DNA of 64,000 nt, from NCBI RefSeq assembly GCF_003254475.1, contig NZ_QFYQ01000003.1:1-64000 (forward strand), written 5' to 3'. Origin of the DNA: Phenylobacterium soli (GTDB taxonomy: Bacteria > Pseudomonadota > Alphaproteobacteria > Caulobacterales > Caulobacteraceae). Shown here in pieces: positions 8,946 through 18,376 of this stretch. The notes beneath the pieces are model-generated. The model did no database searches and had not been told where the DNA came from. It was given only the letters and a program-made list of their open reading frames with translations. The stretch's first letter is position 1; each line of letters opens with the position of its first letter. The translations under genes and the position numbers were made by a program.

Positions 8946-10151
8946 ATGTCGACCCTTCGCCGCGCAGCCATCGTCAGCCCGATCCGCACGGCGGTGGGCA
9001 AGTACCTCGGCGCCCTCTCCAACGTGACCGCCGGCGACCTCGGCGCGACCGTGCTGAAGGCCCTCGTGGAGCGCACCGGCATCGATCCCATGAAGATCGA
9101 CGACGTGATCTTCGCCCAGGGCTACGGCAACGGCGAGGCGCCCTGCATCGCCCGCTGGTCGGCGCTCGCCGCGGGCCTGCCCATCGAGATCCCCGGCTAT
9201 CAGCTCGACCGCCGCTGCGGCTCGGGCCTGCAGGCGGTGATCGACGCGGCCATGATGGTGCAGACCGGCGCCGCGGACGTGGTGGTGGCCGGCGGCTGCG
9301 AGAGCATGTCCAACGCCGAGTACTACACCCTCGACATGCGCAAGGGCGCGCGCGCCGGCTCGGTGACCATGCACGACCGTCTGGCCCGCGGCCGCGTGAT
9401 GAGCCAGCCGATCGAGCGCTTCGGCGTCATCAGCGGCATGATCGAGACCGCCGAGAACCTGGCCCGCGACTACCAGATCAGCCGCGAGGAGTGCGACGAG
9501 TACGCGGCCATGAGCCACAAGCGCGCCGCCGACGCCTGGGCCGCCGGCAAGTTCGACGACGAGCTGGTGCCGGTCTCGGTGAAGCAGCGCAAGGGCGACC
9601 CGGTCGTCTTCGACAAGGACGAGGGCGTTCGCGGCGACGTGACCTTCGAGAGCCTCTCCAAGCTGCCGGCCATCGAGAAGGGCGGCGTGGTCACGGCCGG
9701 CAACGCCAGCCAGCAGAACGACGCCGGCGCCGCCTGCCTGGTGGTCGCCGAGGACAAGCTGGCCGAGCTCAACCTCGAGCCCATGGGCTGGTTCGTCTCC
9801 TGGGCCGCGGCCGGCTGCGATCCGGCGCGGATGGGCATCGGCCCCGTGCCGGCCGTGGAGCGCCTCTTCGCCCGCTCGGGCATGGGCTGGGACGACATCG
9901 ACCTCGTCGAGCTCAACGAGGCCTTCGCGCCCCAGGTTCTGGCCGTGCTGAAGGGCTGGGGCTGGGACGAGCGCGACCGGCTGAACGTGAACGGTTCAGG
10001 CATCTCGCTGGGCCACCCGATCGGCGCCACCGGCGGCCGCATCCTCGCCAACCTGCTGCGCGAGCTGAAGCGCCGCGACGGCAAGTACGGCCTGGAGACC
10101 ATGTGCATCGGCGGCGGTCAGGGCCTCGCCGCGATCTTCGAGGCGGCCTGA
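8946..10151 (+). CDS. Thiolase / acetyl-CoA C-acyltransferase
   Basis: 401 residues from ATG with the ribosome binding site CCAGGAG. All thiolase catalytic elements are present: nucleophile C91 in DRRCGSGLQAV, the NEAF motif (LNEAFAPQ), H357 in GHPIGATGG, and C387 in MCIGGGQG. It cleaves 3-ketoacyl-CoA or, in reverse, condenses two acyl-CoAs. It is the first gene of the plus-strand operon with the SDR, DUF1330 and thiolase-like genes that follow, and is divergent from the acyl-CoA dehydrogenase pair. The neighbourhood supports a degradative role, but chain length or ring substrate cannot be read from the sequence. Confidence 0.92.
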   Translation: MSTLRRAAIVSPIRTAVGKYLGALSNVTAGDLGATVLKALVERTGIDPMKIDDVIFAQGYGNGEAPCIARWSALAAGLPIEIPGYQLDRRCGSGLQAVIDAAMMVQTGAADVVVAGGCESMSNAEYYTLDMRKGARAGSVTMHDRLARGRVMSQPIERFGVISGMIETAENLARDYQISREECDEYAAMSHKRAADAWAAGKFDDELVPVSVKQRKGDPVVFDKDEGVRGDVTFESLSKLPAIEKGGVVTAGNASQQNDAGAACLVVAEDKLAELNLEPMGWFVSWAAAGCDPARMGIGPVPAVERLFARSGMGWDDIDLVELNEAFAPQVLAVLKGWGWDERDRLNVNGSGISLGHPIGATGGRILANLLRELKRRDGKYGLETMCIGGGQGLAAIFEAA

Positions 10152-10192
10152 GCGCCGGCCCGGCAACCAATCTAGAGACGAGGAGACGAACG

Positions 10193-11104
10193 GTGGGAGT
10201 TCTGGACGGCAAGGTGGTCCTGGTGACCGGCGGCGCGGGCGGCATCGGCAAGGCCTGCGCCCTCATCGCGGCTCAGGCCGGCGCGAAGGTGGTGGTCAAC
10301 GACCTCGGCGGCTCGGTGGCCGGCGGCGACGTGGGCGATGCGGGCCCGGCCGAGGCCACGGCGCAGGAGATCCGCGCGGCCGGTGGCGAGGCGGTGTCGA
10401 ACTCCGACAGCGTCTCAAGCATGGACGGCGTCAAGCGCATGGTCGAGCAGGCCATGGACACCTACGGCTCGCTGAACGCGGTGGTGAACCCGGCCGGCAT
10501 CCTGCGGGACAAGATGTTCCACAAGATGGACGACAGCGACTGGGACGCGGTCATCGAGGTGCACCTGCGCGGCGCCTACAACGTGACCCGCGCCACCATC
10601 GAGCACTTCCGCAACCAGGAAGACGGCGCCTACGTCCACTTCACCTCGACCTCGGGCCTGATCGGCAACATCGGCCAGGCGAACTACGCCGCCGCCAAGC
10701 TCGGCGTGATGGGCCTGTCGCGGATCGTCGCCATGGAAGGCGCGAGCAAGAACGTGCGCTCCAACATCATCGCGCCCTTCGCCTGGACGCGGATGATCGC
10801 CACCATCCCGGTGAAGGACGAGGCCTCGGCCCAGCGCGTTGACCGGATGAAGAACTTCATGCGCGCCGACCAGGTGGCCCAGCTGGCGGTGGCGCTGGCT
10901 GCGGCCAAGGACGTCTCGGGCCAGATCTTCGCCGCGCGCGGCAACGAGATCGTGCTGTTCAACCAGCCGCGCCCGGTCCGCTCGGTGACCAAGGTCGAGG
11001 GTTGGAGCCCGGAAGCGATCCTCGAGCAGGCCATGCCGTCGATGAAGGCCGCCTTCACCGACCTCGGCCCGTCGGCGACCGTGTTCCCCTACGATCCGAT
11101 CTGA
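10193..11104 (+). CDS. SDR-family 3-hydroxyacyl-CoA dehydrogenase-like protein
   Basis: 303 residues from a GTG start preceded by GACGAGGAGACGAAC. The N-terminal Rossmann motif is TGGAGGIG and the usual active-site segment carries YAAAKLG (YxxxK) with a Ser in the TSTSG stretch upstream. The insertion NDLGGSVAGGD after the second strand is characteristic of the 3-hydroxyacyl-CoA dehydrogenase domain of multifunctional enzyme type 2 and its stand-alone bacterial relatives, so NAD-dependent oxidation of a 3-hydroxyacyl-CoA is likely. One departure: the usual NNAG is VNPAG. It lies 41 bases downstream of the thiolase and supplies the step before it. Substrate not determinable. Confidence 0.85.
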   Translation: MGVLDGKVVLVTGGAGGIGKACALIAAQAGAKVVVNDLGGSVAGGDVGDAGPAEATAQEIRAAGGEAVSNSDSVSSMDGVKRMVEQAMDTYGSLNAVVNPAGILRDKMFHKMDDSDWDAVIEVHLRGAYNVTRATIEHFRNQEDGAYVHFTSTSGLIGNIGQANYAAAKLGVMGLSRIVAMEGASKNVRSNIIAPFAWTRMIATIPVKDEASAQRVDRMKNFMRADQVAQLAVALAAAKDVSGQIFAARGNEIVLFNQPRPVRSVTKVEGWSPEAILEQAMPSMKAAFTDLGPSATVFPYDPI

Positions 11105-11119
11105 ACAGGGGGAACGCTC

Positions 11120-11407
11120 ATGGCCGCGTACGCCATCTTCATCCGCAACCGGCTCGACGATCCGGACGAGCTGGCCGTCTACGCCAAGAAGGCGGGCGCG
11201 GCGCGCGGCGATCATCAGCTGAAGCCCCTCGCCTACTACGGCGCGGCGGAGACCTGGGAAGGCGAAACGGCCGATGGCGTCGTGCTGCTCGAGTTCCCCG
11301 ACATGGACGCCGCGCGGGCCTGGTACAACAGCCCGGCCTATCAGGAGGCGCTCGCCCATCGGAAGAAGGCCGCCGACTACCGGGTGGTCCTGGTCCAGGG
11401 TCTCTAG
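11120..11407 (+). CDS. DUF1330 family protein
   Basis: 95 residues from ATG, 15 bases after the SDR gene with GGGGGAACG as ribosome binding site. The fold is the small ferredoxin-like DUF1330 type: an N-terminal strand AYAIFIRNRLDD, a helix, then VVLLEFPDMDAARAWYNSPAYQEA, which is the family's most typical stretch. Such proteins are often encoded among fatty-acid or aromatic degradation genes, but no activity has been settled for them. Position inside the thiolase/SDR operon suggests a supporting role in the same route. Confidence 0.85.
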   Translation: MAAYAIFIRNRLDDPDELAVYAKKAGAARGDHQLKPLAYYGAAETWEGETADGVVLLEFPDMDAARAWYNSPAYQEALAHRKKAADYRVVLVQGL

Positions 11408-11480
11408 CCCAAGCCGGCGCTTGGCCGCCGCTGCGTCACTCCTCTAGGTTCCGCGCAAACAGACCCTGGAGGAGGCGCGC

Positions 11481-13010
11481 GTGGCGGATCTGACGCCGAT
11501 CATCATCGGAGTGGGCGAGGCGTCGGAGCGGATCGACGCCCCCGACTATGCGGCCCTGTCGCCGGCGGACCTGGCCGGCCGCGCCGCCCAGGCCGCCCTC
11601 GACGACGCCAAGGCCCAGCGGCCGCTGGCGCCCGAGCTCGACCTGATCGCCGCCATCCGCCAGTTCGAGATCTCCGGCCCCAAGGCGATCGCGCCGTTCG
11701 GCTGCTCCAACAACTTCCCTCGCTCGGTGGCCAAGCGCATTGACGCCAATCCGAAGCGGGCGATCCTCGAGCCGGTCGGCGGACAGGGTCCGCAGCACCT
11801 CGTCAACGAGCTCAGCCAGAAGATCGCCCAGGGCGAGGTCGGCATGGCGCTGATCTGCGGCTCGGAGGCGATCTCCACCATCCGCCACCTCATGGGCAAG
11901 GGCGAGAGCCGCGACTGGGCCGAGACCGTCGAGGGGGACCTCGAGGATCGGGGCTACGGCGTCGACAGCCTGCTGGACCGCGACCTCGCCAGCCATGGCG
12001 CCCGCGCCCCGATCCAGGTCTACGCGCTCTTCGAGAACGCCCGCCGCGGCAAGGCCGGCCTCGACCGCGCGGCCTACGGCCTCGAAATGGGCAGGCTGTT
12101 CGCGCCCTTCACGCAGGTGGCGCACGGCAATCCGCACGCCATGAGCCAGGAGGTGTTCTCGGCCGAGGAGCTCGCCGCGGTCACGCCGAAGAACCGCCTG
12201 GTCGCCGACCCCTTCCCGCGCCGCATGGTGGCCCGCGACCAGGCCAACCAGGGCGCGGCCGTCCTGCTGACCTCGGTGGAGAAGGCGCGCGCCATGGGCG
12301 TGCCCGAGGATCGCTGGGTCTATCTGCATGGCGGCGCCGACACCGTGGAACGCACGCCGCTCGACCGGGTCGACATGGCCGCCTACCCGGCCGCGGCCCT
12401 GGCCAGCCGCAAGGCGCTGGAGGTGGCCGGCGTGGCGGTCAAGGACATCGCCCTCTTCGACCTCTACTCCTGTTTCCCGGTGGCGGTGTTCGACGTGCGC
12501 GACGACCTCGGCGTCGCGGCGGACGACCCACGGCCGCTGACCGTCACCGGCGGCCTGCCGTTCTTCGGCGGCGCGGGCAACAACTACTCCATGCACGCCA
12601 TCGCGAGCATGGTCCGCGGCCTGCGCGCCACGCCCGGCGCCTACGGCTTCGTCGGGGCCAACGGCGGCTTCCTGTCGAAGTATTCGGTGGGCGTCTATTC
12701 GACCCAGCGGGCCGAATGGAAGGGCTTCGACTCCAAGGCCCTGCAGGCAGAGATCGACGGCTGGACCCCGCCCACCACGGCCCCGGCCGAGGCCCTCAGC
12801 GGCACGGTCGAGACCTACACGATCGACTATGGCCGCGAGCAGCCGGCGGGCATCCTCGTTTGCCGCACCGCCGCGAACGAACGCTTCGTCGCCGCGGTCG
12901 AGGATCCGGCCCTGGTGCAGAAGATGATCGAGCAGGAGCCGCTCGGCGCCGCCGTCACCTGCACGCGTGACGACAAGGGGCGCCGCCTGGCGGTGAGCCT
13001 CGGCGCCTAG
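11481..13010 (+). CDS. Thiolase-like protein (TLP1 type) with additional C-terminal domain
   Basis: 509 residues from GTG with the ribosome binding site CTGGAGGAGG. The first roughly 400 residues follow the thiolase fold, but the usual nucleophile loop CASG/CGSG is replaced (GGQGPQHLVN), and the catalytic GHP loop reads GGAGNNYSMHA. About 100 extra residues at the C terminus (from VETYTIDYGRE) match the extra domain described for thiolase-like protein type 1. The family lacks the standard thiolase activity; a role in acyl-CoA or steroid-CoA handling has been proposed. It is the last gene of the operon, and its TAG stop overlaps the convergent gene's stop in a shared CTAG at 13007-13010. Confidence 0.8.
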   Translation: MADLTPIIIGVGEASERIDAPDYAALSPADLAGRAAQAALDDAKAQRPLAPELDLIAAIRQFEISGPKAIAPFGCSNNFPRSVAKRIDANPKRAILEPVGGQGPQHLVNELSQKIAQGEVGMALICGSEAISTIRHLMGKGESRDWAETVEGDLEDRGYGVDSLLDRDLASHGARAPIQVYALFENARRGKAGLDRAAYGLEMGRLFAPFTQVAHGNPHAMSQEVFSAEELAAVTPKNRLVADPFPRRMVARDQANQGAAVLLTSVEKARAMGVPEDRWVYLHGGADTVERTPLDRVDMAAYPAAALASRKALEVAGVAVKDIALFDLYSCFPVAVFDVRDDLGVAADDPRPLTVTGGLPFFGGAGNNYSMHAIASMVRGLRATPGAYGFVGANGGFLSKYSVGVYSTQRAEWKGFDSKALQAEIDGWTPPTTAPAEALSGTVETYTIDYGREQPAGILVCRTAANERFVAAVEDPALVQKMIEQEPLGAAVTCTRDDKGRRLAVSLGA

Positions 13011-13585
13011 GGACGCATGCCGCGGCGTTCGCGCGCCGCGGCTTCCCACTCGGCGCGGGCCTCGAGCACCGAACGCGTGAGCGCATCCCCGTAAAGCCGG
13101 TAGCAGGACAGGACGACCGGGGCGTCCTTCGGCAACTGGGCGGCGATGGCTTCAAGGCCCGGCGTCACGTCCGTGCGTTCGATCAGCCGCCCTTCGTCGT
13201 CGCCGCAGCTCAGCGGCTTCTCGGCAAGCCTGGAAAGATGCGGACAGGCAGCGCGCGCCCGCTCGGCGCAGGCGCGATGCATCGGCGGGACGTTGCAGCC
13301 GTATTGCTGGCTGCCGTCGTGCAGGGTCACGAGCCCGCCGGACGCCGTCGGGAAGATGTAGCGGTCGCCCGGCGCGGTCGGTTCGCCGCAGACATGGCAG
13401 AGCAGGTCCACCATGCCGCGCCGCTGGCGGGTGACGTGGACGGCGGCGAAAATCGGCTGGCCGACGCCGCGCGCCTGTTTCTGGTCGAGCTCCAGCTTGC
13501 CCGGGAAATCGGCGGACGGCTGGACACGGAACGCCTGTTCGCCGGTCCAGGCGACCGACCAGGGAGGATCCTCGGCCTCGGACAC
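13007..13585 (-). CDS. Unknown protein with a CxxC putative zinc site, downstream of frmA
   Basis: 192 residues from GTG, with GGAGG eight bases upstream. I do not recognise the family. A CHVCG motif near residue 64 precedes a run ending PMHRACAERARAACPHL, so four or five Cys and His residues could form a zinc site; the C-terminal part contains LSCYRLYGDALTRSVLEARAEWE. No signal peptide or membrane segment is visible. It lies 18 bases after the formaldehyde dehydrogenase gene on the same strand, so the two are probably co-transcribed. It is not the Gfa glutathione-formaldehyde enzyme by any motif I can see. Its stop overlaps the stop of the thiolase-like gene. Confidence 0.6.
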   Translation of the reverse strand: MSEAEDPPWSVAWTGEQAFRVQPSADFPGKLELDQKQARGVGQPIFAAVHVTRQRRGMVDLLCHVCGEPTAPGDRYIFPTASGGLVTLHDGSQQYGCNVPPMHRACAERARAACPHLSRLAEKPLSCGDDEGRLIERTDVTPGLEAIAAQLPKDAPVVLSCYRLYGDALTRSVLEARAEWEAAARERRGMRP

Positions 13586-13603
13586 GGGGGCGCCCTCCGC
13601 CGC

Positions 13604-14713
<1,110 letters not shown>

Positions 14714-14872
14714 CGGCAGGCTCCTGAGGTCGGGATTGCGCGGGGTTCTTACGACATTGCGCCGCGCCCCGTCTCCTATCTCCCCGTCCCGCGTCTAGCG
14801 AGCTTGACCGTAGTCAAAGCCAGGGTTGCGGAGTGGGTGGATGGTCGCACAGCTCACACGGAGATTCCCCCG

Positions 14873-15298
14873 ATGTCGCTTGCCACCAGGTCCTGCCTCG
14901 CCGCGGGCGCCGCCCTCCTCCTCCTCGCCGGATCCGCCTCGGCCGCCACGCCCGTCCCGGTGGACGCCGAGACGACCGTCGGCGGCGTGCCCGTCGCCTG
15001 CACGGGCATCGGCCAGACTCGGCTCGATCCCAAGTGGGCCGGCTATGGGGTGCGCGTGGAGTTCTCCAACGCGCTGAACGAATACCTCGGCGGCGGCTCG
15101 GTGACGGTGAAGGACAGGAAGGGCGCCGAGGTGCTGAGCCTCTCCTGCGACGCGCCCTGGATTCTCATGAGGCTGCCGGCCGGGACCTACACGATCGAGG
15201 GACAGCCTGTGGATTCGGCGGCCAAGCCGCGCAGCGCCCCCTTCACGCCCCCCAAGACGGGGCAGATGCGGCTCGTCCTTCAGTTTCCCGACGCCTGA
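14873..15298 (+). CDS. Small secreted protein of unknown function
   Basis: 141 residues from ATG; the ribosome binding site GGAG lies about nine bases upstream. A clear signal peptide (hydrophobic run LAAGAALLLLAGSASA, cleavage near residue 24) is followed by a beta-rich domain of about 115 residues with three Cys and a final segment (RLPAGTYTIEGQPV) that resembles carboxypeptidase-regulatory-like beta sandwiches. It is likely periplasmic. It stands alone, divergent from frmA, with DUF3008 downstream. No enzymatic motif is visible. Confidence 0.65.
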   Translation: MSLATRSCLAAGAALLLLAGSASAATPVPVDAETTVGGVPVACTGIGQTRLDPKWAGYGVRVEFSNALNEYLGGGSVTVKDRKGAEVLSLSCDAPWILMRLPAGTYTIEGQPVDSAAKPRSAPFTPPKTGQMRLVLQFPDA

Positions 15299-15374
15299 GC
15301 CGGGAGCCCTCCCGCGCCGAGACCGTTCCCCTGCACGTCCGCAGGTACGCGGGCGCTTTGCAGGAGATCATCCC

Positions 15375-15563
15375 ATGCCCGCCAAGTCCAAGGCGCAGCA
15401 GAAGGCCGCCGGAGCCGCCCTGTCGATCAAGCGCGGCGACACGCCGAAGTCCAAGGCCCGCGAGCCCTCCAAGCACATGGCCGAGTCCATGAGCGAGAAG
15501 GAGCTGGAGAAGATGGCGCACACCAAGCGCAAGGGTAAGCCGGAGCACGCCGCCCGCTCCTGA
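15375..15563 (+). CDS. DUF3008 family small basic protein
   Basis: 62 residues from ATG, with CAGGAG as ribosome binding site. The sequence is almost all charged and polar; it opens with MPAKSKAQQKAAGAAL and contains SMSEKELEKMAHTKRKGKPEH, the hallmark of DUF3008 proteins widespread in proteobacteria. They are highly basic, probably disordered and of unknown function. Context gives no further clue. Confidence 0.85.
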   Translation: MPAKSKAQQKAAGAALSIKRGDTPKSKAREPSKHMAESMSEKELEKMAHTKRKGKPEHAARS

Positions 15564-15651
15564 GGAGGGGCATCTTTTGTTGGGCGGGCGAACCCGCGCC
15601 CGCGCTCCGTATTGAAGCTGCGAGCCCAAGCTCGGGCCCAAGCTTCGGACC

Positions 15652-17268
15652 GTGAGCCAGCCGCCCGCCGCCCTCCCTTCGCCGCCGCCCGCCGCCCCGC
15701 CCTACGAGCTGGGGCGGGGGCTGGTGTATGCGGCGATGTCCGTCCTGGTCGGCATCACCGGCGGGCTCGGCATCAACATCGTCACGGCCAATCTGCCGGC
15801 GATCCAGGGCGCGTTGGGCGCCACCCCGACAGAAGGCGCCTGGCTGCTCGCCGCCTACTACGCCACCTCGATCAGCCTCTCGGCCCTGCTGGTGAAATTC
15901 CGCTACCAGTTCGGCCTTCGCCTGTTCGCCGATCTGGGCCTTGGCCTCTACATCCTGGTCACGGCCGCGCACCTGCTGTCCAACGACCTCCGCTCGGCCG
16001 TGGCGCTGAGGGCGGCTCAGGGCGTCGCCGCCGCGCCCATGACCTCCCTCGCCATCCTCTACATGACCGCCGCCTGGCCCGAAGCCAGGCGCGCCACCGC
16101 GGTGGCGCTGGGCATGGGCGCGAGCCAGCTCGGCGTGCCGCTCGCGCGGGTGATCTCGCCCGACCTGCTGCAGATCGGCCAGTGGCACGGGCTCTACCTC
16201 CTGGAGCTCGGCCTGGCGCTCGTCTGCTTCGCCGGGATCACCCTGGTGCGCCTGCCCCCGATCCCCCGGACCATGCGTTTCGAATGGGGCGACCTGGCGA
16301 GCTTCGCCCTGTTCGCCCCGGGACTTGGCCTTCTGGCGGTCGCCATCACCATGGGCCGTTACGTCTGGTGGTTCGAGGCGCCGTGGATCGGCGTCTGCCT
16401 GGCGACGGCCGTGGTGCTGCTCGCCGCCGCCATCCTCCTGGAGCTGCACCGGGAACGGCCGCTGCTCGACATCCGCTGGCTCTCGTCGGGCGAGATGTTG
16501 CGTCTGCTGGCGGGCGTCGTCCTGTTCCGCCTGGCCCTCTCGGAGCAGACGACCGGCGCTGTGGGGTTCATGCAGGTCCTCGGTCTGACCAACGACCAGA
16601 TGCAGACCCTGTTCTGGATCGAACTCTGCGCGATGATCGTCGGCTTCGTGTGGATCGGTCTGACCATCAAGCCGGAGCGGCCGCTCACGCCGCTCGCCTT
16701 CGCACTGAGCCTGATCATCGCCGCCTCGTGGCTCGACGCTCACTCCACGAGCCTGACGCGGCCGGCCCAGATGTACCTCACCCAGGGCCTGATGGCGTTC
16801 GCCGGCGCCTTTTTCCTGCCGCCCGTCCAGATGTTCGGGATCAGCCGCGCCATGGCCCGCAGCCAGGCGCACTTCGTGAGCTTCGTGATGCTGTTCTCGG
16901 CCGGCGTGAACCTCGGAAGCCTGCTGGGCTCGTCCCTGCTCGGCACCTTCGTCATCGTCCGTGAGAAGTTCCACTCGAACCAGCTCACCCAGAGCCTGAG
17001 CCTCGCCGATCCCCAGGTGGCGGCCCGGGTGAGGCAGCTCGCGGGCGCCTATGCGCACACCCTGGGCGATGCGCGCCTCAGGAGCGCCGAGGGCCTCGCC
17101 CTGCTCCAGCAGCAGGCCACGCGCGAGGCCTATGTGCTGGCCTACAACGACGCTTTCGCCCTGGTGGCGGCGCTGGCGCTCCTGACCTTCGTCTGGATCG
17201 TCGGCCTGCGCCTCAGGATCTGGATCTGGCGCCGCCGCCAGGCGCTCGCAGCGGAGGTCGCCGGATGA
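15652..17268 (+). CDS. MFS multidrug efflux transporter (DHA2/EmrB type)
   Basis: 538 residues from GTG. About fourteen hydrophobic segments can be counted, as in the 14-TM DHA2 family. The N-terminal segment (NIVTANLPAIQGALGATPTEGAWLLAAYY) matches the first helix and loop of EmrB proteins, which are inner-membrane proton antiporters for toxic compounds. A soluble loop before the last helix (about 450-500) is normal for the family. It overlaps the start of the HlyD/EmrA gene in ATGA at 17265, so the pair is translationally coupled. The outer-membrane channel is not encoded here. Substrate unknown. Confidence 0.9.
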   Translation: MSQPPAALPSPPPAAPPYELGRGLVYAAMSVLVGITGGLGINIVTANLPAIQGALGATPTEGAWLLAAYYATSISLSALLVKFRYQFGLRLFADLGLGLYILVTAAHLLSNDLRSAVALRAAQGVAAAPMTSLAILYMTAAWPEARRATAVALGMGASQLGVPLARVISPDLLQIGQWHGLYLLELGLALVCFAGITLVRLPPIPRTMRFEWGDLASFALFAPGLGLLAVAITMGRYVWWFEAPWIGVCLATAVVLLAAAILLELHRERPLLDIRWLSSGEMLRLLAGVVLFRLALSEQTTGAVGFMQVLGLTNDQMQTLFWIELCAMIVGFVWIGLTIKPERPLTPLAFALSLIIAASWLDAHSTSLTRPAQMYLTQGLMAFAGAFFLPPVQMFGISRAMARSQAHFVSFVMLFSAGVNLGSLLGSSLLGTFVIVREKFHSNQLTQSLSLADPQVAARVRQLAGAYAHTLGDARLRSAEGLALLQQQATREAYVLAYNDAFALVAALALLTFVWIVGLRLRIWIWRRRQALAAEVAG

Positions 17269-18335
17269 GCGACGAAGACGACGCCCACATGCGGCGGCCG
17301 TGGCTGCTGCGCTCGCGCGCCACGATCCCGATTCTGGCGGCGGCGGCGCTCGGCGTGCTGCTGGTGCTGTTCGCCTGGCGTCTGCCGCCCTTCACCAGCG
17401 CCGTCGAGCGCACCGAGGACGCCTATGTGCGCGGGCAGGTGACGGTGATCAGCCCCAAGGTCGACGGCTATGTCACGGCCGTGCCGGTGCAGGATTTCCA
17501 GCGCGTGGTGGCGGGCCAGACGCTGGCGCAGATCGACGATCGCATCTACCGCCAGAAGCTTGCCCAGGCTCAGGCCCAGCTCGGCGCCCAGCAGGCCGGG
17601 CTCGCCAACTCCGCCCAGCAGCAGAAGAGCGCCCAGGCCAACGTCGCCCAGACCGCCGCGCAGATCGCCTCCGCGCAGGCCGCGCTCGCCCACGCCCGGG
17701 CCGACCTGAACCGCACCAACGTCCTGATCCGCGGCGGCTGGGTCTCGCCGCAGCAGCGCGATCAGGCGCTGGCGGCCGAACGTCAGGCGGCCGCCACCGT
17801 CGCCCAGACCCAGGCAGGTCGCGAGGTGGCCCGTCAGGCGGTGACCACGTCCGTCGTCGGCCGCGAGGGGCTCGAGGCGCAGGTGGAGAGCGCCCGCGCC
17901 GCGGTCCAGCTCGCGGAGATCGACCTTCAGAACACGCGCATCCTGGCCCCGCAGGCGGGCCGCCTGGGCGAGGTGGGCGTGCGGGTCGGCCAGTACGTCA
18001 CGCCCGGAACGCAACTGATGCAGATCGTTCCGGACCAGATCTGGATCATCGCCAACATGAAGGAGAACCAGATGGCCAAGATCCGGGTCGGCCAGCCGGT
18101 GACCTTCCGGGTCGACGCCCTGAACCACGCCGAGCTGAAGGGCCACCTCGAGCGCATCGCCCCGGCGGCCGGCTCCGAGTTCGCCGTGTTGCGGCCCGAC
18201 AACGCCACCGGCAACTTCACCAAGGTGGCGCAGCGGATTCCCGTCAGGATCGCCATCGATGCAGGCCAACCGCTCGCCGCGCGCCTCAGTCCCGGCATGT
18301 CGGTGGTGGTGGGCATCGACACGCGCCGCCACTGA
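17265..18335 (+). CDS. HlyD/EmrA family periplasmic adaptor (membrane fusion protein)
   Basis: 356 residues from ATG, overlapping the transporter stop by four bases. One N-terminal membrane anchor (about residues 18-40) is followed by a split lipoyl/barrel-sandwich domain (DAYVRGQVTVISPKVDGYV and NTRILAPQAGRLGEVGVRVGQYV) flanking a long coiled-coil hairpin rich in Ala and Gln (about 95-190), then a beta-barrel. This is the standard adaptor that joins an inner-membrane exporter to an outer-membrane TolC-type channel. Gene order transporter-adaptor is the reverse of E. coli emrAB. Confidence 0.92.
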   Translation: MSDEDDAHMRRPWLLRSRATIPILAAAALGVLLVLFAWRLPPFTSAVERTEDAYVRGQVTVISPKVDGYVTAVPVQDFQRVVAGQTLAQIDDRIYRQKLAQAQAQLGAQQAGLANSAQQQKSAQANVAQTAAQIASAQAALAHARADLNRTNVLIRGGWVSPQQRDQALAAERQAAATVAQTQAGREVARQAVTTSVVGREGLEAQVESARAAVQLAEIDLQNTRILAPQAGRLGEVGVRVGQYVTPGTQLMQIVPDQIWIIANMKENQMAKIRVGQPVTFRVDALNHAELKGHLERIAPAAGSEFAVLRPDNATGNFTKVAQRIPVRIAIDAGQPLAARLSPGMSVVVGIDTRRH

Positions 18336-18376
18336 GGCCAAGCTGGCCGGCAAAAGTCCTGAGGGGGGACGTGCGT

